A DNA stretch of 35,594 nucleotides from positions 66,034 to 101,627 of the forward strand of contig NZ_BMRJ01000006.1 of assembly GCF_014648575.1 (NCBI RefSeq), read 5' to 3'. Positions 23,401 through 30,183 of this stretch are shown here, piece by piece. Below the pieces are notes generated by a model. The model worked only from the letters and a program-made list of their open reading frames with translations. It was not told where the DNA came from and did not search any database. Source of the stretch: Agromyces mediolanus (lineage in GTDB: Bacteria; Actinomycetota; Actinomycetes; Actinomycetales; Microbacteriaceae). The position numbers and the translations under genes are program-made. Each line of letters starts with the position of its first letter. The first letter of the stretch is position 1.

Positions 23401-23740
23401 GCGCTACCGCACCCTCGGGATGCGACGCGCCTGGGGCAGCTTCAACGACAAGCCGGTACTCGGCACCGCCGCGCTCGGCTGGTCGGCGTGGGCCATCCGC
23501 CAGCCCGGCCTCCGCGAGCGGGGGCTGGAGCTCCTCGCCCTCGCGGAACGCCTCAGGGCCAGGCAGGATCTGCCCGGCCTTCGGATCGCGACCCACCTCG
23601 CCGACGCCGAGGCCCTCGTCGGCCGCGCCGCGCTCGAGGGCGCCCGCTCGGCCGCGGCAGCGCTCGACCCCGAGGCCCGGATGGCGCGGGCGCACGAGCT
23701 GTTCGTGCTGCCGTTGCCGAGCGCGGGCCCCGGGGTCTGA
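20450..23740 (+). CDS. AfsR/BTAD-type STAND ATPase transcriptional regulator
   Basis: A 1096-residue regulator. Residues about 10-100 form an OmpR-type winged helix (SVGVLGPVVV, VVGIDTIVDELWGDAPPRHPRAALQTLVSRVRRL). About 105-260 is a bacterial activation (BTAD) domain ending EELGVDPSPALVEVHARLLR. After a Pro/Ala linker comes a STAND ATPase: Walker A GAGGLGKT with K328, Walker B LLVLDN with D403, then GLPLAIELAAARVRSM. The C-terminal 500 residues are helical and TPR-like. Such proteins sense a ligand or partner through the repeat domain and activate nearby genes. The nearest targets are the convergent DrrAB-type exporter genes, which end 16 bp away. The GTG start is 7 bp after TAGGCT. Confidence 0.9.
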   Translation: MLNADRTGEGAPSVGVLGPVVVADASGCLVEPPGALAKALVAVLVAIPRRPGDVVGIDTIVDELWGDAPPRHPRAALQTLVSRVRRLAPELIRSSPAGYALAIGPSTVDLAAAELAAEPGDPGGEEAGDAGAELRAVDAVLARWRGEPGEDLGGAPVADALAARAATARERLLRRRAELLAAGGTAHDETAEAYAALSQRHPLDEAAVAGRLEALAAAGRRAEALAEYAAFRERLAEELGVDPSPALVEVHARLLREPPPTGETGAGTGAAASAPASAPAPPLTGGIRLGLRAAPNPLLGRDDDVRDVERLLHEHRLVTVLGAGGLGKTRLAQAVAARFPAPSVVVVELAGVRDDDDIELALGSALALREARSARLADAASRPELRQRIEARLGEAPTLLVLDNCEQIIDGAARWAAELLAAAPELTILATSRSPLAIGAERVVPLAPLAVREGAAIGPAGRLFRDRALAVRPDAALPDDVVDRLCARLDGLPLAIELAAARVRSMSVAEIEARLDNRFALLSNGDRSAPERQRTLEAVIEWSWALLDEAEQHGLARLSWFADGFGVDAAEVVLGHDALRVLDGLVAQSLLTVRENGDGAARYRMLETVREFGQLRLEQEGGTAAARDAMARWAEQLSELPFVGGGETQLLALRRLRVEEENLVEVLRRAIAEERVPTVLRVYAALAYFWSVRSAHAEVMTFGRAALAATRHGARGPELAVPALLTAVFAAATAMAYDASTGARALARLKAHARDGWPVPGWLRGVAGFLEAPDLERALERLVAMSESEDGPTALVGALLRTQFEENAGDPEAAAEHAQQAHVLARRVGDIWAESMSSMMLAQLASQTGRPEAALRWAAAAEAELRLLDSEPGLVQLEWMRAGNLLSAGRLDEARPLIAEFASSERRTADGLGLATVGELGLSELARAEGRMADAAHHARTAAESFGPAERSSPWYLMVLADLVSAAAHDERDAADAAFWAARLRYRTLGMRRAWGSFNDKPVLGTAALGWSAWAIRQPGLRERGLELLALAERLRARQDLPGLRIATHLADAEALVGRAALEGARSAAAALDPEARMARAHELFVLPLPSAGPGV

Positions 23741-23745
23741 GTTCC

Positions 23746-23768
23746 GCGGAGGCGGTTACGCCTTCCGC
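23746..23768. terminator. Hairpin between convergent regulator and permease genes
   Basis: GCGGA-GGCG, a 4-base loop (GTTA) and CGCC-T-TCCGC form a 9-bp stem with one bulged base. The permease stop lies at the loop. No T-tract follows, so this is only a candidate bidirectional terminator. Confidence 0.4.
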
Positions 23769-24571
23769 ATGTACGCCCGCACCGTGAGCGGGGCGAACAC
23801 CGCGACCACGACCGCCGCGCCCAGGAGGGTGGCGAACAGGTCGCCGGTGACGTCGGTGCCCATCGTGAGGCCGCGAGCGGCGGTCACGAGGTGCGAGACG
23901 GGGTTGATGCCGACGAACCACTGCAGCCAGTCGGGCATCGTGTCAGCGGGCACGTACGCGTTCGAGAGGAACGTCAGCGGGAACAGCACGAGGAACGAGA
24001 TGCCTTGCACCGAGCCGGCCGAGCGGGCGATGACACCGAAGAACGCGAAGATCCAGCTGAGCGCCCAGGCGGCGACGATCACCACGACGCTCGCGGCGAG
24101 GACGCCGCCGAAGCCGGCCTCGGGGCGGAAGCCCATCAGGTAGCCGGTCACGAAGGTGAGCGTCGTCGCGATGCCGTAGCGCACCGTGTCGGCGAGCAGC
24201 GCGCCGGCGAGCGGGGCGACGCGCGCGATCGGCAGCGAGCGGAAGCGGTCGAACACGCCCTTGTCCATGTCCTCGCGCAGCTGCACGCCCGTGACGACCG
24301 ACGTCGTGATGACGGTCTGCACGAGGATGCCGGGCAGGAAGAAGGGCAGGTAGCTGAGCGCGTCGCCCGCGATCGCGCCGCCGAAGATGTACGTGAACAT
24401 CAAGGTGAACAGGATCGGCTGCAGCGTCACGTCGACGAGCTGCTCGGGGGTGCGCTTGATCTTCAGCAGCCCGCGGTAGGCCATGCTGAGCGAGTTGCGC
24501 ACGGTCTGACCGAGGCTGACGTGATTCTTCAGGGCGCGCTCGGCGCCGGGGACGATGGTCGCGGTGGTCAT
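23756..24571 (-). CDS. ABC-2 type exporter permease (DrrB-like)
   Basis: A 271-residue ABC-2 permease with six membrane helices. Family features are LKIKRTPEQLVDVTLQPILFTLMFTYIFGGA, PFFLPGILVQTVITT, REDMDKGVFDRFRSLPIARVAPLAG, and SNAYVPADTMPDWLQWFVGINPVSHLVTAARGL near the end. It forms the channel of a DrrAB-type drug or lipid exporter together with the ATPase encoded upstream. The ATG at 24569-24571 overlaps the ATPase stop as ATGA, so the two are translationally coupled. The substrate is unknown. Confidence 0.93.
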   Translation of the reverse strand: MTTATIVPGAERALKNHVSLGQTVRNSLSMAYRGLLKIKRTPEQLVDVTLQPILFTLMFTYIFGGAIAGDALSYLPFFLPGILVQTVITTSVVTGVQLREDMDKGVFDRFRSLPIARVAPLAGALLADTVRYGIATTLTFVTGYLMGFRPEAGFGGVLAASVVVIVAAWALSWIFAFFGVIARSAGSVQGISFLVLFPLTFLSNAYVPADTMPDWLQWFVGINPVSHLVTAARGLTMGTDVTGDLFATLLGAAVVVAVFAPLTVRAYMRKA

Positions 24572-25578
24572 GCGCGGCTCCCTTCGAACTGCGGTTCGGC
24601 CGAGGCGTCGTCGGCGGTGTCGTCCGCCTCGACGCCGTGGCCGGTGAGGGTGAGGAAGACCTCGTCGAGCGTCGGCTTCTGGACGCTCAGCTCGGTCAGG
24701 TGGATGCCGGCCTCCCGGAGCGTGACGAGCAGCTCCGTGACGCGGTCGGCGTCCCGCATGGGCGCGGTGAGCCGGCCCGCCTCCGGGCTCGTCGTGGCCC
24801 GCACGCCGAGCACCCGCTCGATCGCGGCCTGCGCGTCGCCGAGGTCGCGCGGATCGGCGACCCGCAGCTGCAGGCTCGACGAGCCGACCGAGGCCTTCAG
24901 CTCGTCCGCCGTGCCCTCGGCGACGACCCGCCCGCGGTCGATGACCGCGATGCGGTCGGCGAGCTGGTCGGCCTCGTCGAGGTACTGGGTGGTGAGCAGC
25001 ACGGTCGAGCCGCTCGAGACGAGCCGGCGGATCGTGTCCCACATCTGCGCGCGGGTGCGCGGGTCGAGGCCGGTGGTCGGCTCGTCGAGGAAGATGAGCG
25101 GAGGCTGCGCGATGAGGCTCGCGGCGAGATCGAGCCGGCGCCGCATGCCGCCGGAGAACTGCTTCAGGGGGCGCTTCGCGGCATCCGTCAGACCGAACTC
25201 CTCGAGCAGCTCGGCGGCCTTGCGCTTCGCCTCGGCGCGGCCGAGCCCGAGCAGCCGGGAGAACAGCACGAGGTTCTCGGTCGCCGAGAGCGTCTCGTCG
25301 ACCGAGGCGTACTGGCCGGTGACGCCGATGAGCTGCCGCACGAGCTGCGGCTCCTTCACGACGTCGTGCCCGAAGATGCGGGCGGCGCCGGCGTCGGGGC
25401 GCAGCAGGGTCGCGAGCATGGAGATCGTGGTGGTCTTGCCGGCCCCGTTCGGGCCGAGGACGCCGTAGACCGTGCCGCTCGCGACGCGCAGGTCCACGCC
25501 GTCGACGGCGCGGTTGGCGCCGAAGGTCTTCACGAGGCCGTCGGCCTCGATCGCCCAGCTGGGATCAGTGAGGTTCAT
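24568..25578 (-). CDS. ABC exporter ATPase (DrrA-like)
   Basis: A 336-residue ATPase of the daunorubicin-resistance DrrA class. Walker A GPNGAGKT is at 42-49, the signature FSGGM at 141-145, Walker B LIFLDEP at 161-167 and the switch region TTQYLDEADQLADRI follows. The C-terminal DUF4162-like tail includes LTELSVQKPTLDEVFLTLTGH, typical of DrrA. The ATG at 25576-25578 is preceded by a G-rich stretch (GGGGG); a further upstream start would add ten residues with no support. It pairs with the permease by a 4-bp overlap. It is convergent with the STAND regulator, a common pairing in which the regulator may control the exporter. Confidence 0.94.
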   Translation of the reverse strand: MNLTDPSWAIEADGLVKTFGANRAVDGVDLRVASGTVYGVLGPNGAGKTTTISMLATLLRPDAGAARIFGHDVVKEPQLVRQLIGVTGQYASVDETLSATENLVLFSRLLGLGRAEAKRKAAELLEEFGLTDAAKRPLKQFSGGMRRRLDLAASLIAQPPLIFLDEPTTGLDPRTRAQMWDTIRRLVSSGSTVLLTTQYLDEADQLADRIAVIDRGRVVAEGTADELKASVGSSSLQLRVADPRDLGDAQAAIERVLGVRATTSPEAGRLTAPMRDADRVTELLVTLREAGIHLTELSVQKPTLDEVFLTLTGHGVEADDTADDASAEPQFEGSRA

Positions 25579-25708
25579 GCCCCCAACGCTGCCGGGGGCC
25601 GCTTGCACGGCGCTGCCACGGCGCTGTCATGCCGCGGTCACGGCGTGCGCGGCGGGCAGCACGCACGATTCTGCGATTTCTCGAGGCATCCGTGCGCGAG
25701 AACGCGCG

Positions 25709-25714
25709 TACCCT
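25709..25714 (+). promoter_or_regulatory. -10 hexamer TACCCT, leaderless promoter of sdaA
   Basis: TACCCT ends 6 bp before the GTG at 25721, with no ribosome site. The promoter is divergent from the ABC exporter. Confidence 0.5.
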
Positions 25715-25720
25715 GGTGTG

Positions 25721-27109
25721 GTGACAGCGTTCGTCTCCGCCCTCGATCTCTTCTCGATCGGCATCGGGCCCTCGAGCTCCCACACCGTCGGGCCGATGCG
25801 GGCCGCGACGGCGTTCGTCGACCGGCTCGACGAGGCCGGCCTCACCGAGCGGGTCGCCCGCGTCAGCTGCTCGCTCTACGGCTCGCTCGGCGCCACGGGC
25901 CTCGGCCACGGCACCCCCGACGCCGTCGTCGCGGGCCTCGCCGGCCTCCGGCCGCACGACTGCGACCCCGACGAGGTGCGCGGCGCCTGGCAGCGACTCG
26001 ACCCCGAGGGCTCGGAGCTCCGCCTCGGCGGCCGCCACCCGATCCGGCTGCGCCCGAGCGACATCACCCTCGAGCCCCGCACCCGGCTGCCCGGGCACCC
26101 GAACGCCCTCACCCTGCAGGCCTGGGACGCCGACGGCGCCCTGCCCATCGCCGAGGAGACCTACTACTCCGTCGGCGGCGGCTTCATCCGCCGCGACGGC
26201 GACCCGGCCACCGAGGCCGAGGCGCTTCGGCATCCGCTGCCCTACTCGACCGCCGCCGAGCTGCTCGAGCTCTGCGACGAGCACGGCGTCTCGCTCTGCG
26301 ACGTCGCCCGGCACAACGAGGTCGCCGTGCACGGCGAGGCCGGCATCGACGAGGGGCTCGACGCGATCTGGGCGGCGATGGCCGAGTGCGTCTCGCACGG
26401 CCTCGCGACCGAGGGCGAGCTGCCCGGCGGGCTCCGGGTGAAGCGCCGCGCCTCGCAGGTGCGCCGGCAGCTCGAGGCGTACGACCGCGAGGAGCTCGAG
26501 GCCGCCGCGCACCGCGACACCTCGACGGAGTGGCTGCACGCCTTCGCCCTCGCCGTGAACGAGGAGAACGCCTCGGGCGGCCGCGTCGTCACCGCGCCGA
26601 CGAACGGCGCGGCCGGCATCCTGCCCGCCGTCGGCCACTACTACCTGCGTTTCGTCCCCGGCGCCGACCAGGCCGGCATCCGCCGCTTCCTGCTCACCGC
26701 CTCCGCGATCGCGAGCCTCGTGAAGAAGAACGCGTCGATCTCGGGCGCCGAGGGCGGCTGCCAGGCCGAGGTGGGCTCCGCGTGCGCGATGGCGGCCGGT
26801 GCGCTCTGCGCGGTGCTCGGCGGAACGCCGCGGCAGATCGAGAACGCCGCGGAGATCGCCATGGAGCACCACCTGGGCCTCACCTGCGACCCGGTCGCCG
26901 GCCTCGTGCAGGTGCCCTGCATCGAGCGGAACGCGATCGCCGCCTCGACCGCGGTGTCGGCGGCGCGGCTCGCGCTGCACGGCGACGGCACGCACCTCGT
27001 CTCGCTCGACACCGTCATCGAGACGATGCGGCAGACGGGCCTCGACATGATGACGAAGTACAAGGAGACGAGCGAGGGCGGCCTCGCGGTGAACGTCATC
27101 GAGTGCTGA
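25721..27109 (+). CDS. sdaA: L-serine ammonia-lyase, iron-sulfur-dependent, single chain
   Basis: SdaA converts L-serine to pyruvate and ammonia using a [4Fe-4S] cluster. The 462-residue protein has the N-terminal beta domain with LDLFSIGIGPSSSHTVGPMRAA at 8-29 and the catalytic alpha domain in one chain. Cluster ligands are C347, C389 and C400, with the same spacing (42 and 11) as the three Cys ligands of the Legionella enzyme. The start is GTG at 25721, the first in-frame start before the SSSHTVGPM motif, six bases after TACCCT. It is divergent from the ABC exporter and convergent with the rhodanese. Confidence 0.96.
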   Translation: MTAFVSALDLFSIGIGPSSSHTVGPMRAATAFVDRLDEAGLTERVARVSCSLYGSLGATGLGHGTPDAVVAGLAGLRPHDCDPDEVRGAWQRLDPEGSELRLGGRHPIRLRPSDITLEPRTRLPGHPNALTLQAWDADGALPIAEETYYSVGGGFIRRDGDPATEAEALRHPLPYSTAAELLELCDEHGVSLCDVARHNEVAVHGEAGIDEGLDAIWAAMAECVSHGLATEGELPGGLRVKRRASQVRRQLEAYDREELEAAAHRDTSTEWLHAFALAVNEENASGGRVVTAPTNGAAGILPAVGHYYLRFVPGADQAGIRRFLLTASAIASLVKKNASISGAEGGCQAEVGSACAMAAGALCAVLGGTPRQIENAAEIAMEHHLGLTCDPVAGLVQVPCIERNAIAASTAVSAARLALHGDGTHLVSLDTVIETMRQTGLDMMTKYKETSEGGLAVNVIEC

Positions 27110-27126
27110 GCCGCCTGAGTGGATGA

Positions 27127-27162
27127 CTCGGTCGGCGCGGAGGCCTCGGTCGGCGCGGAGGC
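27127..27162. repeat. Two tandem copies of an 18-bp repeat
   Basis: CTCGGTCGGCGCGGAGGC occurs twice head to tail just after the sdaA stop. Confidence 0.7.
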
Positions 27163-27171
27163 CTCGTGGGC

Positions 27172-27215
27172 CGGGCGGACGTCCCGCGGTGTCCCGGCCG
27201 GGGGACGCCCGCCCG
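27172..27215. terminator. Long GC hairpin between convergent sdaA and rhodanese genes
   Basis: GGGCGGACGTCCC (27173-27185) pairs with GGGACGCCCGCCC (27202-27214) with one A-C mismatch, and a C-G pair extends it outward. It lies between the two stop codons and so can serve both strands. No T-tract is visible. Confidence 0.5.
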
Positions 27216-27223
27216 TCGGGCCG

Positions 27224-27748
27224 TCAGCAGGCGCAGGCGATCGCGCCCGGCGCGGCCGGGTCGCCGTCGAGCTCGCGCCCGGCGGTGACGTTCGTGAGCG
27301 GATCGGCGGGCCGCACGCGCCGGCCCTCGTCCGTCTCGAAGGCGAAGCCCTCGCGCACCCAGTACTCGAAGCCGCCGATCATCTCCTTGACCGGGTGGCC
27401 GAGCCGCGCGAACTCGAGCGCCGCCCGCTGCGCCCCGTTGCAGCCGGGCCCCCAGCAGTAGACGACGACGGGGAGGCCCGCGGGCAGCGTCGCCGGCGCG
27501 TCCGCGGCGATCCGGCGGGTGGGCAGATGCACGGCGCCCGGCACCCGCCCCTGCTGCCAGGACGCCTCGCTGCGGGTGTCCACGAGCACGAAGGCGCCGG
27601 GCTCTTCGCGGAGCGCGACGGCGACGTCGGAGACGTCCGTCTCGAACGCGAGCCGCGCGGCGAAGTGGCGGGCGGCGTCGTCCGGCGCGGCGACGTGCGC
27701 GAAGAGCGCTGAACTCGTGGCGGCGGGGCTCGTGGCGGCGTCGGTCAT
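27224..27748 (-). CDS. Rhodanese-domain protein (putative sulfurtransferase)
   Basis: A 174-residue single rhodanese domain. The fold markers are FVLVDTRSEASWQQGRVPGAVHL (about 53-75) and VVVYCWGPGCNGAQRAA, with the catalytic Cys at 98 and a second Cys at 103. IGGFEYWVREGF follows. The CWGPGCN loop differs from the C-x4-R loop of thiosulfate sulfurtransferases and may act in a disulfide or persulfide exchange. The protein ends in C-A-C, an unusual Cys pair (172 and 174). The ATG at 27746-27748 is preceded by CAGGCT six bases away, a weak leaderless-type -10. The sulfur donor and acceptor are unknown. Confidence 0.88.
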   Translation of the reverse strand: MTDAATSPAATSSALFAHVAAPDDAARHFAARLAFETDVSDVAVALREEPGAFVLVDTRSEASWQQGRVPGAVHLPTRRIAADAPATLPAGLPVVVYCWGPGCNGAQRAALEFARLGHPVKEMIGGFEYWVREGFAFETDEGRRVRPADPLTNVTAGRELDGDPAAPGAIACAC

Positions 27749-27789
27749 GCCTCGAGCCTGGCAGGATCCCGGCGCCGCGACCCCGACAG

Positions 27790-27818
27790 ATCCCGCCGAC
27801 GTGCCGCGAAATCCCGCC
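27790..27818. promoter_or_regulatory. Direct repeat ATCCCGCC at 21-bp spacing upstream of rhodanese gene
   Basis: ATCCCGCC occurs at 27790-27797 and 27811-27818, two helical turns apart, 42 bp and more upstream of the rhodanese start. This placement would suit an activator or repressor. The sequence is GC-rich and the case is weak. Confidence 0.25.
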
Positions 27819-27832
27819 AGATGCGCCGCGGC

Positions 27833-29101
27833 TCAGCCGGCGAAGAAGGCGGTCACCGCCGCGCCGAGCGCGACGAGATCGTCGACGTGGGCCAGCTCGC
27901 GCGCCGAGTGCATCGAGAGCAGCGGCACGCCGACGTCGACGGTGCGGATGCCGAGACGGGTCGCCGAGATCGGGCCGATCGTGGAGCCGCACGGCACGGT
28001 GTTGTTCGAGACGAACGGCTGGGTCGGCACCCCGGCGCGCTCGCAGGCGGCGGCCCACATGGCGGAGCCGAGGGCGTCGCTCGCGTAGCGCTGGTTGGCG
28101 TTGAGCTTCAGCAGCGGGCCGCCGCCGAGCACCGGCCGGTTGACGGGGTCGTGTCGCTCGGGGTGGTTCGGGTGCACGCCGTGCCCGGCGTCGGAGGACA
28201 GCAGCCAGGAGGCGGCCGCCGCCCGGCGCCGGTCCTCGGCGGTCGCGGCGAGACCGTCGCCGATGCGCGCGAGCACGTCCTCCAGGAACGGGCCGGCCGC
28301 GCCCGAGCGCGACTCCGAGCCGAGCTCCTCATGGTCGAAGGCGGCGAGGACGCTCAGGTGGCCGGCGTCCGACGGCGCCGCCAGCAGGGCCACGAGGCCC
28401 GCGTAGACGGAGCTGAGGTTGTCCATGCGGCCGGAGGCGAAGAACACGCCGTCGCGGCCGAAGCGCTGCGGCGGCGCGGTGTCGGCGAGCAGCACGTCGT
28501 AGCCGACGACGTCGGCCGCCGGCACCCCCGCGGCGGCGGCGAGATCGGCGAGCACGTCGCCCTCCTCGCCCGCGCCCCAGACGGGCTGCACGTGCCGCTG
28601 CTTGTCGAGGGTGAGCGCCTTGTTCTGCTCGCGGTCGAGGTGGATCGCGAGCTGCGGGATGCGCAGCATCGGCCCGGTGCGGGCGAGGTGCTCGGCGCCG
28701 TCGCGCGTGACGAGGCGGCCCGCGAGCTCGAGCTCGCGGTCGAGCCAGGAGTTCAGCAGCGGCCCGCCGTAGATCTCGACGCCCGCCTGGAGCAGGCCCG
28801 CCGAGGCCGTCGACGGGCTCGGCTTCAGCTTGAACGACGGCGAGTCGGTGTGCGCCCCGAGGATGCGCACCGGCGCGGTCGGCACGGCGCCGGCCGGCTC
28901 GACCCAGGCGATGACGGCGCCGTCGCGGACGACGACCCGGCGGCCCGGACCGCTCGGCCAGGCGTCCGCCTCGTCGAGCCGCTCGAAGCCGGCCGCCTCG
29001 AGCCGGCGGGCGACCTCGGCCGCGGCGTGGTACGAGGAGGGCGAGGCCTGCACGAAGGCGGCGAAGTCGTCGAGGTAGGCGGTGGCGTCGATCGCGGGCA
29101 T
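27833..29101 (-). CDS. M18-family aspartyl aminopeptidase
   Basis: A 422-residue cytoplasmic metallo-aminopeptidase of family M18, which removes N-terminal acidic residues. Two-metal site motifs are present: ILGAHTDSPSFKLKP with H84 and D86, AAFDHEELGSESRSGA in the middle, and VPLLSMHSARELAHVDD near the C-terminus. SSDAGHGVHPNHPERHDPVNRPVLGGGP is a characteristic M18 segment. The ATG at 29099-29101 is 10 bp after the J-domain gene stop and 7 bp after a TAGGGT hexamer, so it may have its own leaderless promoter besides read-through. Confidence 0.95.
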   Translation of the reverse strand: MPAIDATAYLDDFAAFVQASPSSYHAAAEVARRLEAAGFERLDEADAWPSGPGRRVVVRDGAVIAWVEPAGAVPTAPVRILGAHTDSPSFKLKPSPSTASAGLLQAGVEIYGGPLLNSWLDRELELAGRLVTRDGAEHLARTGPMLRIPQLAIHLDREQNKALTLDKQRHVQPVWGAGEEGDVLADLAAAAGVPAADVVGYDVLLADTAPPQRFGRDGVFFASGRMDNLSSVYAGLVALLAAPSDAGHLSVLAAFDHEELGSESRSGAAGPFLEDVLARIGDGLAATAEDRRRAAAASWLLSSDAGHGVHPNHPERHDPVNRPVLGGGPLLKLNANQRYASDALGSAMWAAACERAGVPTQPFVSNNTVPCGSTIGPISATRLGIRTVDVGVPLLSMHSARELAHVDDLVALGAAVTAFFAG

Positions 29102-29108
29102 GCCTTCG

Positions 29109-29114
29109 ACCCTA
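29109..29114 (-). promoter_or_regulatory. -10 hexamer TAGGGT upstream of M18 gene
   Basis: TAGGGT on the minus strand overlaps the stop of the J-domain gene and ends 7 bp before the ATG at 29101. Confidence 0.45.
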
Positions 29115-30038
29115 CGCGAAGCGGATGACGGCCTGCAGCCGCGAGCGGACCTCCATCACGTCCGTGCCGCCGAGGCTCGGCGACCCCGGGATCCCCTCGC
29201 GGATCGCGCTCACGAGGCGCGAGCGGCGCACGAGCGCCGTCGCCGCGCCGCGGATCGAGCCGCCGAGCTCGAGCGGCTCGGCCGCGTGCTCGTCGGGCAC
29301 GACGACGAGGAGCGCCGTCGGCTTGACCTTCGCGGGCCGCGTGACGGCCTTCGCGCGGGCCGCGAGCGCCCGGAACGGCCGCTCGCCGTCGAGCCCCTCG
29401 CCGATGAGCTCGTTCCGGCGGAACCGCACCTCGCCGCCCCAGTCCTCCGACTGGACGGCGAACAGCCCGGTCGGGCCGAGCACGAGGTGGTCGAGCTTCG
29501 GGGGCAGCCCCGGCCCCGCGGCATCCGTCGCGACGTCGTGCCAGATCGTGTACGCGATGCCGAGCGTCGCGAGCGAGCGCGCGGTCGCCTCCTCGGCGAG
29601 CGCGTCGGCGAGCACGTGCCGGATGTCGCGGGGCGCGGCCCGCACGAGCGCCGGGTCGTAGGGGTCGGGGAGCTCCTGGCCGCGGCCGACCCACTCGCGG
29701 ATGAGGGCGAGGTAGCGTTCGCGGTCGTAGCCGCCGGGATGCCCGTGCGAGCGGGCCTGCGGCCGCGAGTCGCGTCGGGGCCGCGGGGCCGCCGGCGCCC
29801 AGCTCTCCCGAGTGGGCGCGCTCGTGCCCGCGCCGCGGTCGAAGCGCGCGCGGGCCTCCGGGGTGCCGACGAGCGTCCAGGCCAGCTGCACCGCGTGGAA
29901 GCGGGCGGCGTCGCCGCCCGTGTCCGGGTGCGCCTCGCGCAGGGCGCGGCGGTAGGCGACGCGCAGGGCGGCGTCGTCGACGTCGACCGGGACGCCGAGC
30001 AGCTCGTACGGCGACGCGGACAGTGGACTCTCGGGCAT
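29112..30038 (-). CDS. J-domain protein with a degenerate NERD-like nuclease domain
   Basis: A 308-residue protein. The N-terminal J domain (about 9-68) has SPYELLGVPVDVDDAALRVAYRRALREAHPDTGGD with the HPD motif at 37-39, so it should stimulate a DnaK ATPase. A Pro/Arg/Ala linker follows (70-100). The C-terminal half resembles NERD, a nuclease-related fold: LDHLVLGPTGLFAVQSEDWGGEVRF, residues 182-206. The catalytic Asp is kept (D183), but the usual E-x-K is Q196-S-E198, so nuclease activity is doubtful. The ATG at 30036-30038 has a TATCCT hexamer 25 bp upstream. It lies between a methyltransferase gene and the M18 gene on the same strand. The client protein is unknown. Confidence 0.8.
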   Translation of the reverse strand: MPESPLSASPYELLGVPVDVDDAALRVAYRRALREAHPDTGGDAARFHAVQLAWTLVGTPEARARFDRGAGTSAPTRESWAPAAPRPRRDSRPQARSHGHPGGYDRERYLALIREWVGRGQELPDPYDPALVRAAPRDIRHVLADALAEEATARSLATLGIAYTIWHDVATDAAGPGLPPKLDHLVLGPTGLFAVQSEDWGGEVRFRRNELIGEGLDGERPFRALAARAKAVTRPAKVKPTALLVVVPDEHAAEPLELGGSIRGAATALVRRSRLVSAIREGIPGSPSLGGTDVMEVRSRLQAVIRFA

Positions 30039-30063
30039 GGGCTCGCTTTCGTGTGCGAGGTCG

Positions 30064-30069
30064 AGGATA
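30064..30069 (-). promoter_or_regulatory. -10-like TATCCT upstream of J-domain gene
   Basis: TATCCT on the minus strand, 25 bp before the ATG at 30038. It predicts a short leader of about 18 bases with only a weak ribosome site (AAGCGAG). Confidence 0.4.
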
Positions 30070-30120
30070 CCGCCGTCGGGCTGGACGGCGGCGGTGGGCG
30101 GGGCGCCGGGGCCGGCTGGG

Positions 30121-30183
30121 TCAGTGCCGCGTCAGGCGGGGCCGGTGCCGGATCAGGCGGGGTCGGTGCCGGATCGAGCTGGG
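30121..30183. repeat. Three 21-bp tandem repeats at the methyltransferase 3' end
   Basis: Three units of 21 bp start TCAGTGCC, CCGGTGCC and TCGGTGCC, with CAGGCGGGG endings in the first two. The third unit and half of the second are inside the methyltransferase reading frame and encode its last residues (GTDPA). Confidence 0.7.
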
